Position numbers and translations under genes: made by a program. Shown here one piece after another: positions 30,401 to 39,501 of a stretch of 64,000 nucleotides of DNA (positions are counted from its first letter, which is position 1; each line of letters opens with the position of its first letter). The notes below the pieces were generated by a model. It was not told the DNA's origin, searched no databases, and worked only from the letters and a program-made list of their open reading frames with translations. Origin of the DNA: Streptomyces katrae (GTDB taxonomy: Bacteria > Actinomycetota > Actinomycetes > Streptomycetales > Streptomycetaceae); the NCBI RefSeq assembly GCF_000717655.1, contig NZ_JNZY01000029.1, positions 1 to 64,000 on the forward strand, read 5' to 3'.

Positions 30401-31921
30401 TCACGGGGCCCCCGGGGGGAGGAACGGGAGGCCTGCCGGGGCACCCGTCTCGATCAGGCGGAGCAGGGCATCCGTGTCCGCGTGCTCGGCAATCAGATCG
30501 CCCAGCAGGTCCAGTTGTTCCTCCCGGAGGGAGGAGAACGACGTGTCCGGGGACGGGACGAAGCGGCGGCCCGACGCCGCGGCCACCTCGCGAAGGAACG
30601 CCCGGCGGAAGCCGTCCGACTCCAGCGAGCCGTGCCAGTGGGTGCCCCACACCGACCCGACCCGGCAGCCGTCCAGGAACGGCTCCCCGCCCAGGACCTC
30701 GGCCACCCCGTGGTGGATCTCGTACCCGGCGACCTCCTCGCCGAGCGCGGTCCCCGAAGGCCGCTCCAAGGTCTTCTCCCGCTCGAAGCGGATCCGCACC
30801 GGCAGCAGACCGAGCCCGTCCACCGAGCCCGCCCTGGACTCGACCTCGTCCTCGATGTGCTCGCCCAGCACCTGGAAGCCGCCGCAGATGCCCAGCACCG
30901 GGCGGCCCTCCGCGGCCCGCCGCGCCAGCGCGTCCGCGAGGCCGCGCCCGCGCAGCCACTCCAGCGCCTTCACCGTGCCCCGGGTGCCCGGGACCACCAC
31001 CAGGTCCGCGTCGACCAGCTCCTCGGCCCGGTCCACGAAGCGCACCACGACCCCCGGCTCCGCCGCGAGCGCGTCGACATCGGTGAAGTTCGACATCAGC
31101 GGCACCGCGCACACCGCGACCCGCAGGACGTCCTCGCCGACCGGCGGCGCCACGACCGACTCGCGCACGGCGCCCCGCAGCGAGACCCGGAGCCCGTCCT
31201 CCTCGTCGATGCCCAGCCCGTGCCGGAACGGCAGCACGCCGTACGTCGCCCGGCCGGTGAGGGAACGCAGCATCTCCATGCCCGGCTCCAGCAGCGACAC
31301 GTCGCCGCGGAACTTGTTCACCATGTAGCCCGCGATCAGCTCCTGGTCCTGCGGCGACAGCAGCGCCGTCGTCCCGAAGAACGAGGCGAAGACCCCGCCC
31401 CGGTCGATGTCCCCGACCACGACCACCGGGAACCGCGCGGCCCGCGCGATGCCCATGTTCACGATGTCGGTCCGGCGCAGGTTGATCTCGGCCGGACTGC
31501 CCGCCCCCTCGCAGATCACGGCGTCATACGTGCCCCGCAGCTGCTCCAGGCAGTCCGTGACCACACCGAGAAGCTGTTCCTGGCGCCCCCCGTGGTAGCC
31601 GCGCGCACTCATCTCGCCCACCGGCTTGCCCAGCAGCACCACCTGGCTGCTTCGGTCGCTGCCGGGCTTGAGCAGCACCGGGTTCATCAGCGCCGTCGGC
31701 TCCACGCACGCCGCCTGCGCCTGCATCGCCTGCGCCCGCCCGATCTCGGCGCCCTCGCGCGTGACGAACGAGTTCAGCGACATGTTCTGCGCCTTGAACG
31801 GCGCCACCTTCACGCCCTGCCGGGCCAGCCAGCGGCAGATGCCCGCCGTGACCACGCTCTTGCCCGCGTCCGATGTCGTACCGGCGACGAGGAGTCCCCC
31901 GCCCAGCTTGCCGCCACTCAC
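30401..31921 (-). CDS. cobQ: cobyric acid synthase
   Basis: A 506-residue amidotransferase from the GTG at 31921, which overlaps the cobD stop (GTGA). The N-terminal ATPase domain has GTTSDAGKSVVTAGICRWLA, FKAQNMSLNS, and CEGAGSPAEINLR; VVVVGDIDRGGVFAS follows. The C-terminal glutaminase has GICGGFQVLG with the catalytic cysteine and a late GTHWHGSLESDGFRR. It amidates side chains b, d, e and g of adenosylcobyrinic acid diamide. It is the second gene of the riboswitch-controlled operon. Length and motifs are normal. Confidence 0.96.
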   Translation of the reverse strand: MSGGKLGGGLLVAGTTSDAGKSVVTAGICRWLARQGVKVAPFKAQNMSLNSFVTREGAEIGRAQAMQAQAACVEPTALMNPVLLKPGSDRSSQVVLLGKPVGEMSARGYHGGRQEQLLGVVTDCLEQLRGTYDAVICEGAGSPAEINLRRTDIVNMGIARAARFPVVVVGDIDRGGVFASFFGTTALLSPQDQELIAGYMVNKFRGDVSLLEPGMEMLRSLTGRATYGVLPFRHGLGIDEEDGLRVSLRGAVRESVVAPPVGEDVLRVAVCAVPLMSNFTDVDALAAEPGVVVRFVDRAEELVDADLVVVPGTRGTVKALEWLRGRGLADALARRAAEGRPVLGICGGFQVLGEHIEDEVESRAGSVDGLGLLPVRIRFEREKTLERPSGTALGEEVAGYEIHHGVAEVLGGEPFLDGCRVGSVWGTHWHGSLESDGFRRAFLREVAAASGRRFVPSPDTSFSSLREEQLDLLGDLIAEHADTDALLRLIETGAPAGLPFLPPGAP

Positions 31922-32877
31922 GCGCGTCCCCTCCCCGCCACACGTGACACCGCACAGCGCAGTGCCACACACGCCCCCAGCGCCAGCCACGTCACCTGCC
32001 GTGACAGCCGCACCGCCCGTTCGATGTCCGCGACCTGCACCGGCCGCCCCGCCTCGCCGTTCAGTACGGCCCGGTGCTCGACCCGCCCCCCGTACGCCAG
32101 GGTGCCCCCCAGACGTACGCCGAGCGCCCCGGCGAACGAGGCCTCCACGGGCCCGGCGTTCGGGCTCGGGTGCTCGGCCGCGTCCGCCCTCCAGGCCCGT
32201 ACGGCTCCCCGCCGGTCGGGTCCGGCGAGTACGGCGGCCAGGGCGGTCAGCCGGGCGCCGGGCCAGCCCGCGAGGTCGTCGAGCCGGGCCGAGGCCCAGC
32301 CGTAGCGCAGGTAGCGCGGGGACTTGTGGCCCACCATCGCGTCCAGGGTGTTCACGGCGCGGAAGGCCAGCAGCCCGGGGACACCGGCGGCGGCGCCCCA
32401 CACGAGGGCCCCGACCACCGCGTCGGAGGTGTTCTCGGCGACCGACTCCACGACGGCGCGGGCCATCTGCTGCTCGTCCAGGGCCTGCGGGTCGCGCCCG
32501 CACAGGTGCGGCAGCCGCTCCCGGGCCACCTCGGCGTCCCCGGCGGCGAGCGCGCCGCCGATGGCGCGGGCCTCGCGGCCCAGCGAGGTTCCGCCGACGA
32601 CGGCCCAGGTGGCCGCTGCGGTCAGGGCGATACGGGCGGCCGCGGGCCGGGAGCGCACGGCGCGGGCGCCCAGCGCACCGACGGCGGCCGCGCCCCCGGC
32701 GCACAGGAGGGTGTGGAGGAGGCCCCGGGCGCGGTCGTCGCGCCACAGGGCGCCCTCGACGGCGGCGGCTGCTCGTCCGAAGGCGGCCACGGGGTGCCCT
32801 CGGCGCGGATCACCGAGGATCCGGTCGCCGATCAGGCCCGCCGTGGCGCCGTACGCGAAGACGCGATCGGCACGCAT
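31918..32877 (-). CDS. cobD: adenosylcobinamide-phosphate synthase (CobD/CbiB)
   Basis: A 319-residue membrane protein starting at the ATG at 32877. It has GDPRRGHPVAAFGRA, LCGRDPQALDEQQMARAVVE, SVAENTSDAVVGALVWGAAA, LAFRAVNTLDAMVGHKSPRY, and a late GGRVEHRAVLNG-type end, all typical of CobD/CbiB, with about five membrane helices. It attaches aminopropanol (or its phosphate) to cobyric acid. Frames reading further upstream run into the riboswitch and are rejected. It is the first gene of the cob operon, 40-50 bp after the aptamer, so translation or transcription should drop when cobalamin binds. Confidence 0.94.
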   Translation of the reverse strand: MRADRVFAYGATAGLIGDRILGDPRRGHPVAAFGRAAAAVEGALWRDDRARGLLHTLLCAGGAAAVGALGARAVRSRPAAARIALTAAATWAVVGGTSLGREARAIGGALAAGDAEVARERLPHLCGRDPQALDEQQMARAVVESVAENTSDAVVGALVWGAAAGVPGLLAFRAVNTLDAMVGHKSPRYLRYGWASARLDDLAGWPGARLTALAAVLAGPDRRGAVRAWRADAAEHPSPNAGPVEASFAGALGVRLGGTLAYGGRVEHRAVLNGEAGRPVQVADIERAVRLSRQVTWLALGACVALRCAVSRVAGRGRA

Positions 32878-32919
32878 GGTGGCAGGTATGTCCTCACTCA
32901 GGGTCCGCGCCCTGGTTCG

Positions 32920-33080
32920 ACGTGTCCGGCGGTGGGAGTTCCTGGCTCCCGGGACGCACGTGCGCGTGCTCCCCGGTGACAGTGGCGGGACCGCGCCGGA
33001 TTCGCACCGGACTTCCTCTCCATGCCGCCGTATTGGCTCGGGCAGTCCACCACGCACCGCGAAGGCCCGTCAACTCGCCG
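32920..33080 (-). promoter_or_regulatory. cobalamin (B12) riboswitch
   Basis: On the minus strand the conserved core is readable in order. GGTGCGAATCC lies at 33008-32998, then GCGGTCCCGCCACTGTC, the B12-box core with GCCACTGT at 32986-32979, then GAGCCAGGAACTCCC with AGCCAGGAA at 32947-32939. A GGAAGTCC element precedes the first. The aptamer stands directly before cobD (start 32877). When adenosylcobalamin binds it should repress the cobD-cobQ-chelatase-cobO-cobB operon. Boundaries are approximate. Confidence 0.93.
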
Positions 33081-33126
33081 TTGACCTGCGGCGGGGCAGG
33101 TCACCACCACGGGCCGCAGGTACGGG

Positions 33127-33159
33127 AAAGCTCCCCCCGGGAAACCCGGAGGGAGCTTT
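33127..33159 (-). terminator. hairpin terminator after the pit operon
   Basis: A 15-bp stem with one mismatch (33127-33141 with 33145-33159) and a GAA-type loop. AAAG and CTTT ends give a T run on either strand. It lies 22 bp past the stop at 33181 and insulates the pit operon from the riboswitch region. Confidence 0.75.
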
Positions 33160-33180
33160 CGTGCGCCGTGTCCGAATCGG

Positions 33181-33402
33181 TCAGCTGACGATCAGGTAGA
33201 TCCCGTACGCCACAGCCGACGCGACGAGCGCGAAGCAGGCGTACGCGCCGCTGCGGGCCAGGGTGGCGGTGCCGCCCTGCTCGGTGGCGGTCTCGTGCTT
33301 GGAGAGACCCACCAGGCCCAGGGTGAACAGGGCCACGAGCGCGACGGTGGCGGAGAGGCTGACCCCGAAGACGGAGCCGAGTGCTGCCCAGTCGATCTTC
33401 AT
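33181..33402 (-). CDS. small two-helix membrane protein of the pit operon
   Basis: A 73-residue protein with two membrane helices (about 8-32 and 50-71) separated by a polar loop, SKHETATEQGGTATLARSGA. It starts 28 bp after the Pit stop with AGAGGAATC-type ribosome bases. In S. coelicolor I recall that the pitH2 gene is co-transcribed with a small partner gene; this would be its equivalent. It may stabilise or regulate the transporter. No motif reveals an activity. Confidence 0.7.
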   Translation of the reverse strand: MKIDWAALGSVFGVSLSATVALVALFTLGLVGLSKHETATEQGGTATLARSGAYACFALVASAVAYGIYLIVS

Positions 33403-33430
33403 ACTGCGGATTCCTCTGTCGTTCTCGGGG

Positions 33431-34711
<1,281 letters not shown>

Positions 34712-34747
34712 TTACCCAGGCTTCTGTTTGACGTCAGTGGCTCGGCG

Positions 34748-34780
34748 ACCGTAGGCAACCTGGATGAACGGAAGGTGAAC
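34748..34780 (-). promoter_or_regulatory. PHO box (PhoP-binding direct repeats) upstream of pit
   Basis: On the minus strand three 11-bp units follow in phase: GTTCACCTTCC (34780-34770), GTTCATCCAGG (34769-34759) and a weaker TTGCCTACGGT (34758-34748). GTTCACC with 11-bp spacing is the known Streptomyces PHO-box unit. It ends 37 bp before the pit start. The rest of the gap to 35066 shows no gene. Confidence 0.75.
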
Positions 34781-35066
34781 TGAGTCCGGCGGAGCGGTGT
34801 ACCGGCCCGTCGTGCCATCGGCACCTTCATCCCGATTTTGGCGCTGATACGGCGATTCGTGCACGTCAACGCCGGGTGACCGGACGGTTTCACAAGTGTC
34901 CGAACCCTCTTCCGTCCGCCCCGCGAGGGGTCGGGGGGAGATGCAGATCACTCCCCGCCGGAGGCCCGCCGGACCGCCCGGGCCACTCGTCCCGTCCCCC
35001 GCCCGGCCGCAAGCGGAGCATTCCGCTCCAGTGGCCCGCTCGCCCTCCCGCCTCGACACTGGAGCC

Positions 35067-36197
35067 GTGCCTTCCGCCACAGTGACGGCCGCGGCCGTCG
35101 CCACCACTCTCGTCGGGGCCGGCGCCGTCGCGGTCGCGGCCGGCCGGTACGCCGCCGACGCCGCCCTGCGGCACGAGCCCGGCCGCCCCCTGCCCGGCGG
35201 GCCGCGGCTCAGCGTCCACTCCGCCGGCTCGGGGCGGATCACGCTGACCCGCTCGCTGGCCTCCCTGCGCCCCGGTACGTACGGGCTCACGGCCCCCGGG
35301 GTGCACGCCGCGGTCGGGCCCGTCCTCGAAGGTGCCGCGCCCGGCCCGGACACCGTCGTGCGCCGGCTCCTGGACGTCACCCACGGCAGCCTGGAGCCCG
35401 GGACCCGGGTCACCCTCACCCCCCAGGTCCACGCGGGCAACCCCCGTACCGCCCTCGGGCTCGAGCACGCCGACGTGGACATCCCCGGCGAGCTCGGCGG
35501 ACTGCCCGCCTGGTTCGTGCCCGCCGCCCGCGACACCTGGGTGATCACCGTGCACGGGCTCGGCGCCGGCCGCGAGCACCCGATGGTGGTCATGCCGTTC
35601 CTGCACCGCCAGCGGCTGCCCGTCCTCGACCTCGCCTACCGCGGCGACCTCGGCGCCCCCGCCTCACCGGACGGTCTCGGCCACCTCGGCGAGTCGGAAT
35701 GGCGCGACGTGGACGCCGCCATCCGCTACGCCCTGCGCTACGGCGCCCGCCGGGTCGTCCTGCACGGCTGGTCCACCGGCGCCGCCATGGCCCTGTACGC
35801 CGCGGAGCGCTCGGCCCTCGCCGACCGGATCTCCGGCCTCGTGCTGGACTCGCCCGTGCTCGACTGGCACACCACCCTGCGCGCGCTCGTCGCCGCCCGC
35901 CGCACCCCGGCCCCGCTGGTGCCGCTCGCGGTGCGGGCCGCCGAGGGGAGCGCCGGACTGCGCGCCGACCGCCGGGGAGCCGGGGCGGACGCCGCGGCGC
36001 TGCGCATCCCCGTCCTGGTCTTCCACGGCCCGGACGACACGCTCGCCCCCTGGGAGCCCTCCCGCCGACTTGCCGCCGCACGCCCCGACCTCGTCACCCT
36101 GACGACCGTCCGCCAAGCCCCGCACGGGGCGATGTGGAACGCGGACCCGGCCGGATACGAGGAGGCGCTGAGGCGCTTTCTCACCCCTCTTATGTGA
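35067..36197 (+). CDS. alpha/beta hydrolase with N-terminal membrane anchor
   Basis: A 376-residue protein from the GTG at 35067; the frame is open to a GTG at 34896, but that stretch is Pro/Arg-rich and unlike coding ends. Residues 5-28 form a hydrophobic anchor or signal. A beta-rich region of about 150 residues precedes the hydrolase fold. Catalytic triad: Ser in LHGWSTGAAMALY (G-x-S-x-G), Asp in FHGPDDTLAPW, His in QAPHGAMWN. An HGLGAGREHP oxyanion-type motif is also present. It likely hydrolyses an ester or amide at the outer membrane face. The substrate is unknown. A GACACT box 6 bp before the GTG would suit a leaderless mRNA. Confidence 0.75.
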   Translation: MPSATVTAAAVATTLVGAGAVAVAAGRYAADAALRHEPGRPLPGGPRLSVHSAGSGRITLTRSLASLRPGTYGLTAPGVHAAVGPVLEGAAPGPDTVVRRLLDVTHGSLEPGTRVTLTPQVHAGNPRTALGLEHADVDIPGELGGLPAWFVPAARDTWVITVHGLGAGREHPMVVMPFLHRQRLPVLDLAYRGDLGAPASPDGLGHLGESEWRDVDAAIRYALRYGARRVVLHGWSTGAAMALYAAERSALADRISGLVLDSPVLDWHTTLRALVAARRTPAPLVPLAVRAAEGSAGLRADRRGAGADAAALRIPVLVFHGPDDTLAPWEPSRRLAAARPDLVTLTTVRQAPHGAMWNADPAGYEEALRRFLTPLM

Positions 36198-36314
36198 AGG
36201 CCGTGTGCCGGACGGGACGGGGAGGGTGCATTCTCCCCGTATGTCCCTGCGGCGACCGGCGATAATGGCTGGTTCCGTTTGGGCTTTCGGCCGGTGACGG
36301 GCGAGACTGCTTCC

Positions 36315-37844
36315 GTGACGTCCCGAAAGCCTGATGAGCAGTTGGCTCGCGACTCCAGACTCCGACTCGTCTCCCCGCGTTCCGTCGCCGCGGCCCGCAA
36401 GGCGGTGACCGACCGACGCGCCCGTACCGCCTCCCGGCCCCCGGCGGGCACCCCGGCCACGGCGGAACTCGCGAACCGGGCCCGGGCCTCGCTCGCCGAC
36501 GCCGTGCGGCTCGCCCGCTGGGCCGAGCTCAACCTCGGCGCCGGCGACGGAGGCCGGCCCGCCCCGGCGGGAGCACTGCCCGCCTCCGACGTGGAACGGG
36601 CCGCCGCCGAACTGAACCTGACGCACGGGCAGATCCGGGTCGGCTGGGACCGCGCCCGGCTCGCCGGCCTCGTGGAAGTGCACGGCGGCCACGCCCGGCC
36701 CGGCTGGCGGCTGCGCGCCTGGGACCGCGACGACACCGCCGTACTGCGGGGCTGGGTCGCGCTGTTCGACGCCTGGTCACTGGTCCACCCGGCCCCCGCC
36801 GACATCGCGCCCGCGGTCGTCGCCGAGGTGGTCGAGGCGATGCCCCAACTGCTGTCCCTGCTCCAGCTGTCCGCCGGTCCCGTGACCGTGCCGGATCTGC
36901 TGGACCTGCTCGGCCAGCGCGTCACCGAACTGCGCGACGAGCGGTGCGAGGTCCCCTACGACGCCCCCGCGCGCGAGACTTCGCCCTCTGACGGGGCAGC
37001 AGCGACCGTCGGAGCCGCGGCAGTCGACGCCGAACCGACCGGCGCCGACCCGACCCGCCCCGGGGCGACCGGCTCCGACGCGCCCGTCGCGGTCGCGGAG
37101 GCCACGGCCCATGCGGCGCCCGTCCCGCTCGCCCGGCTGCTGCGCTGGGCGCTCGGCGGACTCGCCGCCGTCGACGCCGTCACCCTCGGTCCCGCCCAGG
37201 CCGCTCTCACCCCGCTCGGCAGCTGGGCCGTCTGGGTCAAGCTCGAATAGATCTGCGTCGCCGCGCAGAGCCCCGCCGGGAACATCGAGCAGTCCGCCGC
37301 CGCGATGCTGCACGGCTGCGCCCGGCTCACCCCGGGACCGGCCCGCGCCGAGTACCAGGCCTGGCTCGCCGCCCGGCCCGTCGGCCATGCCGTCAGCGAG
37401 CTGCTGCACGCCGCCCGCGGCGAGGACGCCCTGCTGCGCGGCCTGGCCTTCGAGGCCCTGCGCGTGGTCGGCGCCCCGGCCGAACCCGAGGTGCGCGCCG
37501 CCGTCCGCGACGCCGCCCTGCGGCCGTACGCCCTGCTCTGGCTCGCGGAGCACGACGGGGTGGATCCCGACGAGGCCCAGGACGTGCTCACCGCCGAGGA
37601 GTCGACCTGGCTCTGGGTGGACACCGCGGCCGCCATCGCCGACCACGGCGAGGCCGACCTGCTGGCCCGCCACCTCGACTCGGCCGTCCGCACCACCGTT
37701 CCGCGGCTGCTGGACGAGGTCCGAGCGGTCGGCCATCCGCGCACCGTCCAGGTCCTGGTCGCGCTGGCCGCCGCCCACCCGGACCCGGCCCTGGCCAAGG
37801 CGGTCCGCCGGGCCGCGTTCCAGGTCCACACCGGCGGCGCGTAG
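36315..37844 (+). pseudogene. conserved HTH-containing gene split by an in-frame TAG
   Basis: Two open frames, 36315-37250 and 37305-37844, lie in the same reading frame. They are separated by a single TAG (37248-37250) and 18 sense codons (reading ICVAAQSPAGNIEQSAAA) before the next ATG. Read through, they form one protein of about 509 residues. The N-terminal half contains a winged-helix-like region (DVERAAAELNLTHGQIRVGW; GLVEVHGG) and a Val/Leu-rich helical domain. The C-terminal half is a HEAT-like helical repeat (LLRGLAFEALRVVGAPAEPE). A CAG-to-TAG change would explain the break. The start at 36315 (GTG) is uncertain, and a GATAAT box lies at 36261. The gene is probably inactive, or makes two fragments. 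Confidence 0.75.
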
Positions 37845-37883
37845 CGCCCGTACGGGTACGTGCGCAGGAACGCGCCGCGGGTC

Positions 37884-38279
37884 TCAGACCTGCGGCGCGT
37901 ACGTCCCGAAGCTCCAGATGTTGCCCTCGGCGTCCCTGGCCATGTAGTCGCGGGACCCGTAGTCCTGGTCGGTGGGCTCCATCAGGACCTCCACGCCGTG
38001 CTCCGCGGCCCGCCGGTGGTGGGCGTCCACATCGTCGACCACCACGTAGACCCCCACGGGCCCGCCGCCCTCCATGGCCTTGTCGAAGACGCTGCCGGTG
38101 CCCTTGCTGCCCAGCATCACCAGGCCGTTGCCGTACGCCAGCTCCGCATGCATCACGGATCCGTCCTCGCCCTCGTACACCGCGACCTGGCTGAAGCCGA
38201 AGGCCCCGGTCAGCAGCTTGATGGCCGCCTTCGCGTCGCGATAACGCAGCGTGGGACAGATGGACGGAACGCCTGCCAT
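37884..38279 (-). CDS. VOC-family (glyoxalase-like) protein
   Basis: A 131-residue protein from the ATG at 38279, with GGGAG before it. It has two beta-alpha-beta-beta-beta modules: PTLRYRDAKAAIKLLTGAFG then HAELAYGNGLVMLGS; and GVYVVVDDVDAHHRRAAEHG then EPTDQDYGSRDYMARDAEGN with IWSFGTY. Such PhnB/bleomycin-resistance-like folds bind metals or small electrophiles. The histidine and glutamate positions of true glyoxalase I are not all present, so a binding role is as likely as catalysis. It is transcribed alone. Confidence 0.85.
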   Translation of the reverse strand: MAGVPSICPTLRYRDAKAAIKLLTGAFGFSQVAVYEGEDGSVMHAELAYGNGLVMLGSKGTGSVFDKAMEGGGPVGVYVVVDDVDAHHRRAAEHGVEVLMEPTDQDYGSRDYMARDAEGNIWSFGTYAPQV

Positions 38280-38339
38280 GACGACCACTCCCTCTCGTGA
38301 CGGTGACCTGCGTCACAGCATGGCAGGCGGCGTCGACAG

Positions 38340-39230
38340 TCAGCGGAAGGTGTCGCACCGGGCCATGTCGCCCGTGCGGTAGCCCTGGTAGAACCACTGC
38401 TGGCGCTGCCGGGCCGAACCGTGCGTCCAGGACTCCGGGGTCACCCGGCCCTGGAACTTCTCCTGGATCCGGTCGTCGCCGACCGCGGCCGCCGCGTCCA
38501 GGCCGTCCCTGATGTCCTGGTCGGTGAGGGTCGTGATCAGCGGCCGGCCCGTGGACTCGTCCGGCGTCCTGGTCGCGTTGTGTGCCCACACCCCCGCGTA
38601 GCAGTCGGCCTGCAGCTCGACCTTGACCGCGTCGCTGTTCGCGCCCGGCTGTCCGCCCCGGGCCTTCTGCAGGGTGCCGGTCAGGTTCTGGATGTGGTGC
38701 CCGTACTCGTGGGCGACGACATAGGCCTGGCCGAACGGGCCGCCGCTCGCGCCGAACTTCGTCCTCAGGTCGTCGAAGAAGCCGAGGTCCAGGTAGACCC
38801 GCCGGTCGGCGGGGCAGTAGAAGGGGCCGACCGCCGAGGTGGCGGCCCCGCAGGCGGTGTTCACGCGGCCGGTGAAGAAGCGCGTCGACGCCGGGGTGTA
38901 CCGGCCGCCGCGGCGGGTGAACTCCTCCCTCCAGAAGTCCTGGGTGCTGTTGACGACCGCGACCAGCCGGCAGTCCTCCCGCGCGTTCGCGTCCCGCCCC
39001 TTCTTGCACGACTGCTCCACCTGGCTGACGGACGACGAGGTCGCCGCCGGCTCCGGGTTGCCCGAGGAGAGCCCCAGCTCGTCCGGGCCCACGCCGAAGA
39101 GCAGCCCGAGGACCAGTGCAATGAGACCCGCGATACCGCCGCCGATCGTCGCCCGCCCGCCCGGGATGCGGCTGCCGCGTTCGTCCTCGACCTCGGAAGT
39201 GTCCAGATCGGCGTCGTCGTCGAACTGCAT
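38340..39230 (-). CDS. neutral zinc metallopeptidase (YpfJ family)
   Basis: A 296-residue protein. An acidic N-terminus (MQFDDDADLDTSEVEDERGS) is followed by a membrane helix (about 30-50), a Ser/Thr linker, and the extracytoplasmic peptidase domain. Zinc motif: AYVVAHEYGHHIQNLTG (HExxH) with a downstream Glu in ELQADCYAGVWAH. Conserved GPFYCPADRRVYLDLGFF precedes the motif, and the end is QQWFYQGYRTGDMARCDTF, all typical of the family. It is a type II membrane protease with unknown substrate. It is transcribed away from the ABC-F gene. Confidence 0.9.
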   Translation of the reverse strand: MQFDDDADLDTSEVEDERGSRIPGGRATIGGGIAGLIALVLGLLFGVGPDELGLSSGNPEPAATSSSVSQVEQSCKKGRDANAREDCRLVAVVNSTQDFWREEFTRRGGRYTPASTRFFTGRVNTACGAATSAVGPFYCPADRRVYLDLGFFDDLRTKFGASGGPFGQAYVVAHEYGHHIQNLTGTLQKARGGQPGANSDAVKVELQADCYAGVWAHNATRTPDESTGRPLITTLTDQDIRDGLDAAAAVGDDRIQEKFQGRVTPESWTHGSARQRQQWFYQGYRTGDMARCDTFR

Positions 39231-39404
39231 CCCGCACCGCCCTCGATTCCACGTGGCCGCCCAGTGGCGCGTATCACCCGGTCCATCCTGATACGTGCCC
39301 CGGCCCGCCCAGACGATCCTGGGGCCGAACGGGGGACCGGCGAGGGGGCGGACGGGGCGTGCGTCAAGGGCCGGACGCCCCCACAACCAGTTGCACGCCC
39401 CCGG

Positions 39405-39410
39405 TAGAAT
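39405..39410 (+). promoter_or_regulatory. -10 box TAGAAT, leaderless start of a mini-ORF
   Basis: TAGAAT, 7 nt, then the ATG at 39418. No ribosome site lies between. It is the probable promoter of the mini-ORF/ABC-F transcript. Confidence 0.5.
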
Positions 39411-39417
39411 GCATCCC

Positions 39418-39441
39418 ATGGCAAATCTCCTCGCGGATTAG
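39418..39441 (+). CDS. 7-codon leaderless leader ORF (MANLLAD)
   Basis: ATG GCA AAT CTC CTC GCG GAT TAG encodes MANLLAD. It starts where transcription should start and stops 60 bp before the ABC-F GTG. Between them, GGCG- and CGCC-rich bases can pair. Leader peptides before ABC-F genes are known to sense ribosome stalling by antibiotics. Whether this one does is inference. Confidence 0.45.
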   Translation: MANLLAD

Positions 39442-39501
39442 CGGCGTCGAAGCATCGCGTCCTGCCCCCCTTCCGCCGTCCACCCGCCCTGGAGTATTTC
39501 C

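Noticed and set aside
32878..33057. N-terminal extension of CobD through the riboswitch
   Set aside because: The bases are accounted for by the conserved riboswitch core; CobD starts normally at 32877.
34896..35066. N-terminal extension of the alpha/beta hydrolase
   Set aside because: Pro/Arg-rich, without conserved pattern; the hydrophobic anchor begins right after the GTG at 35067.
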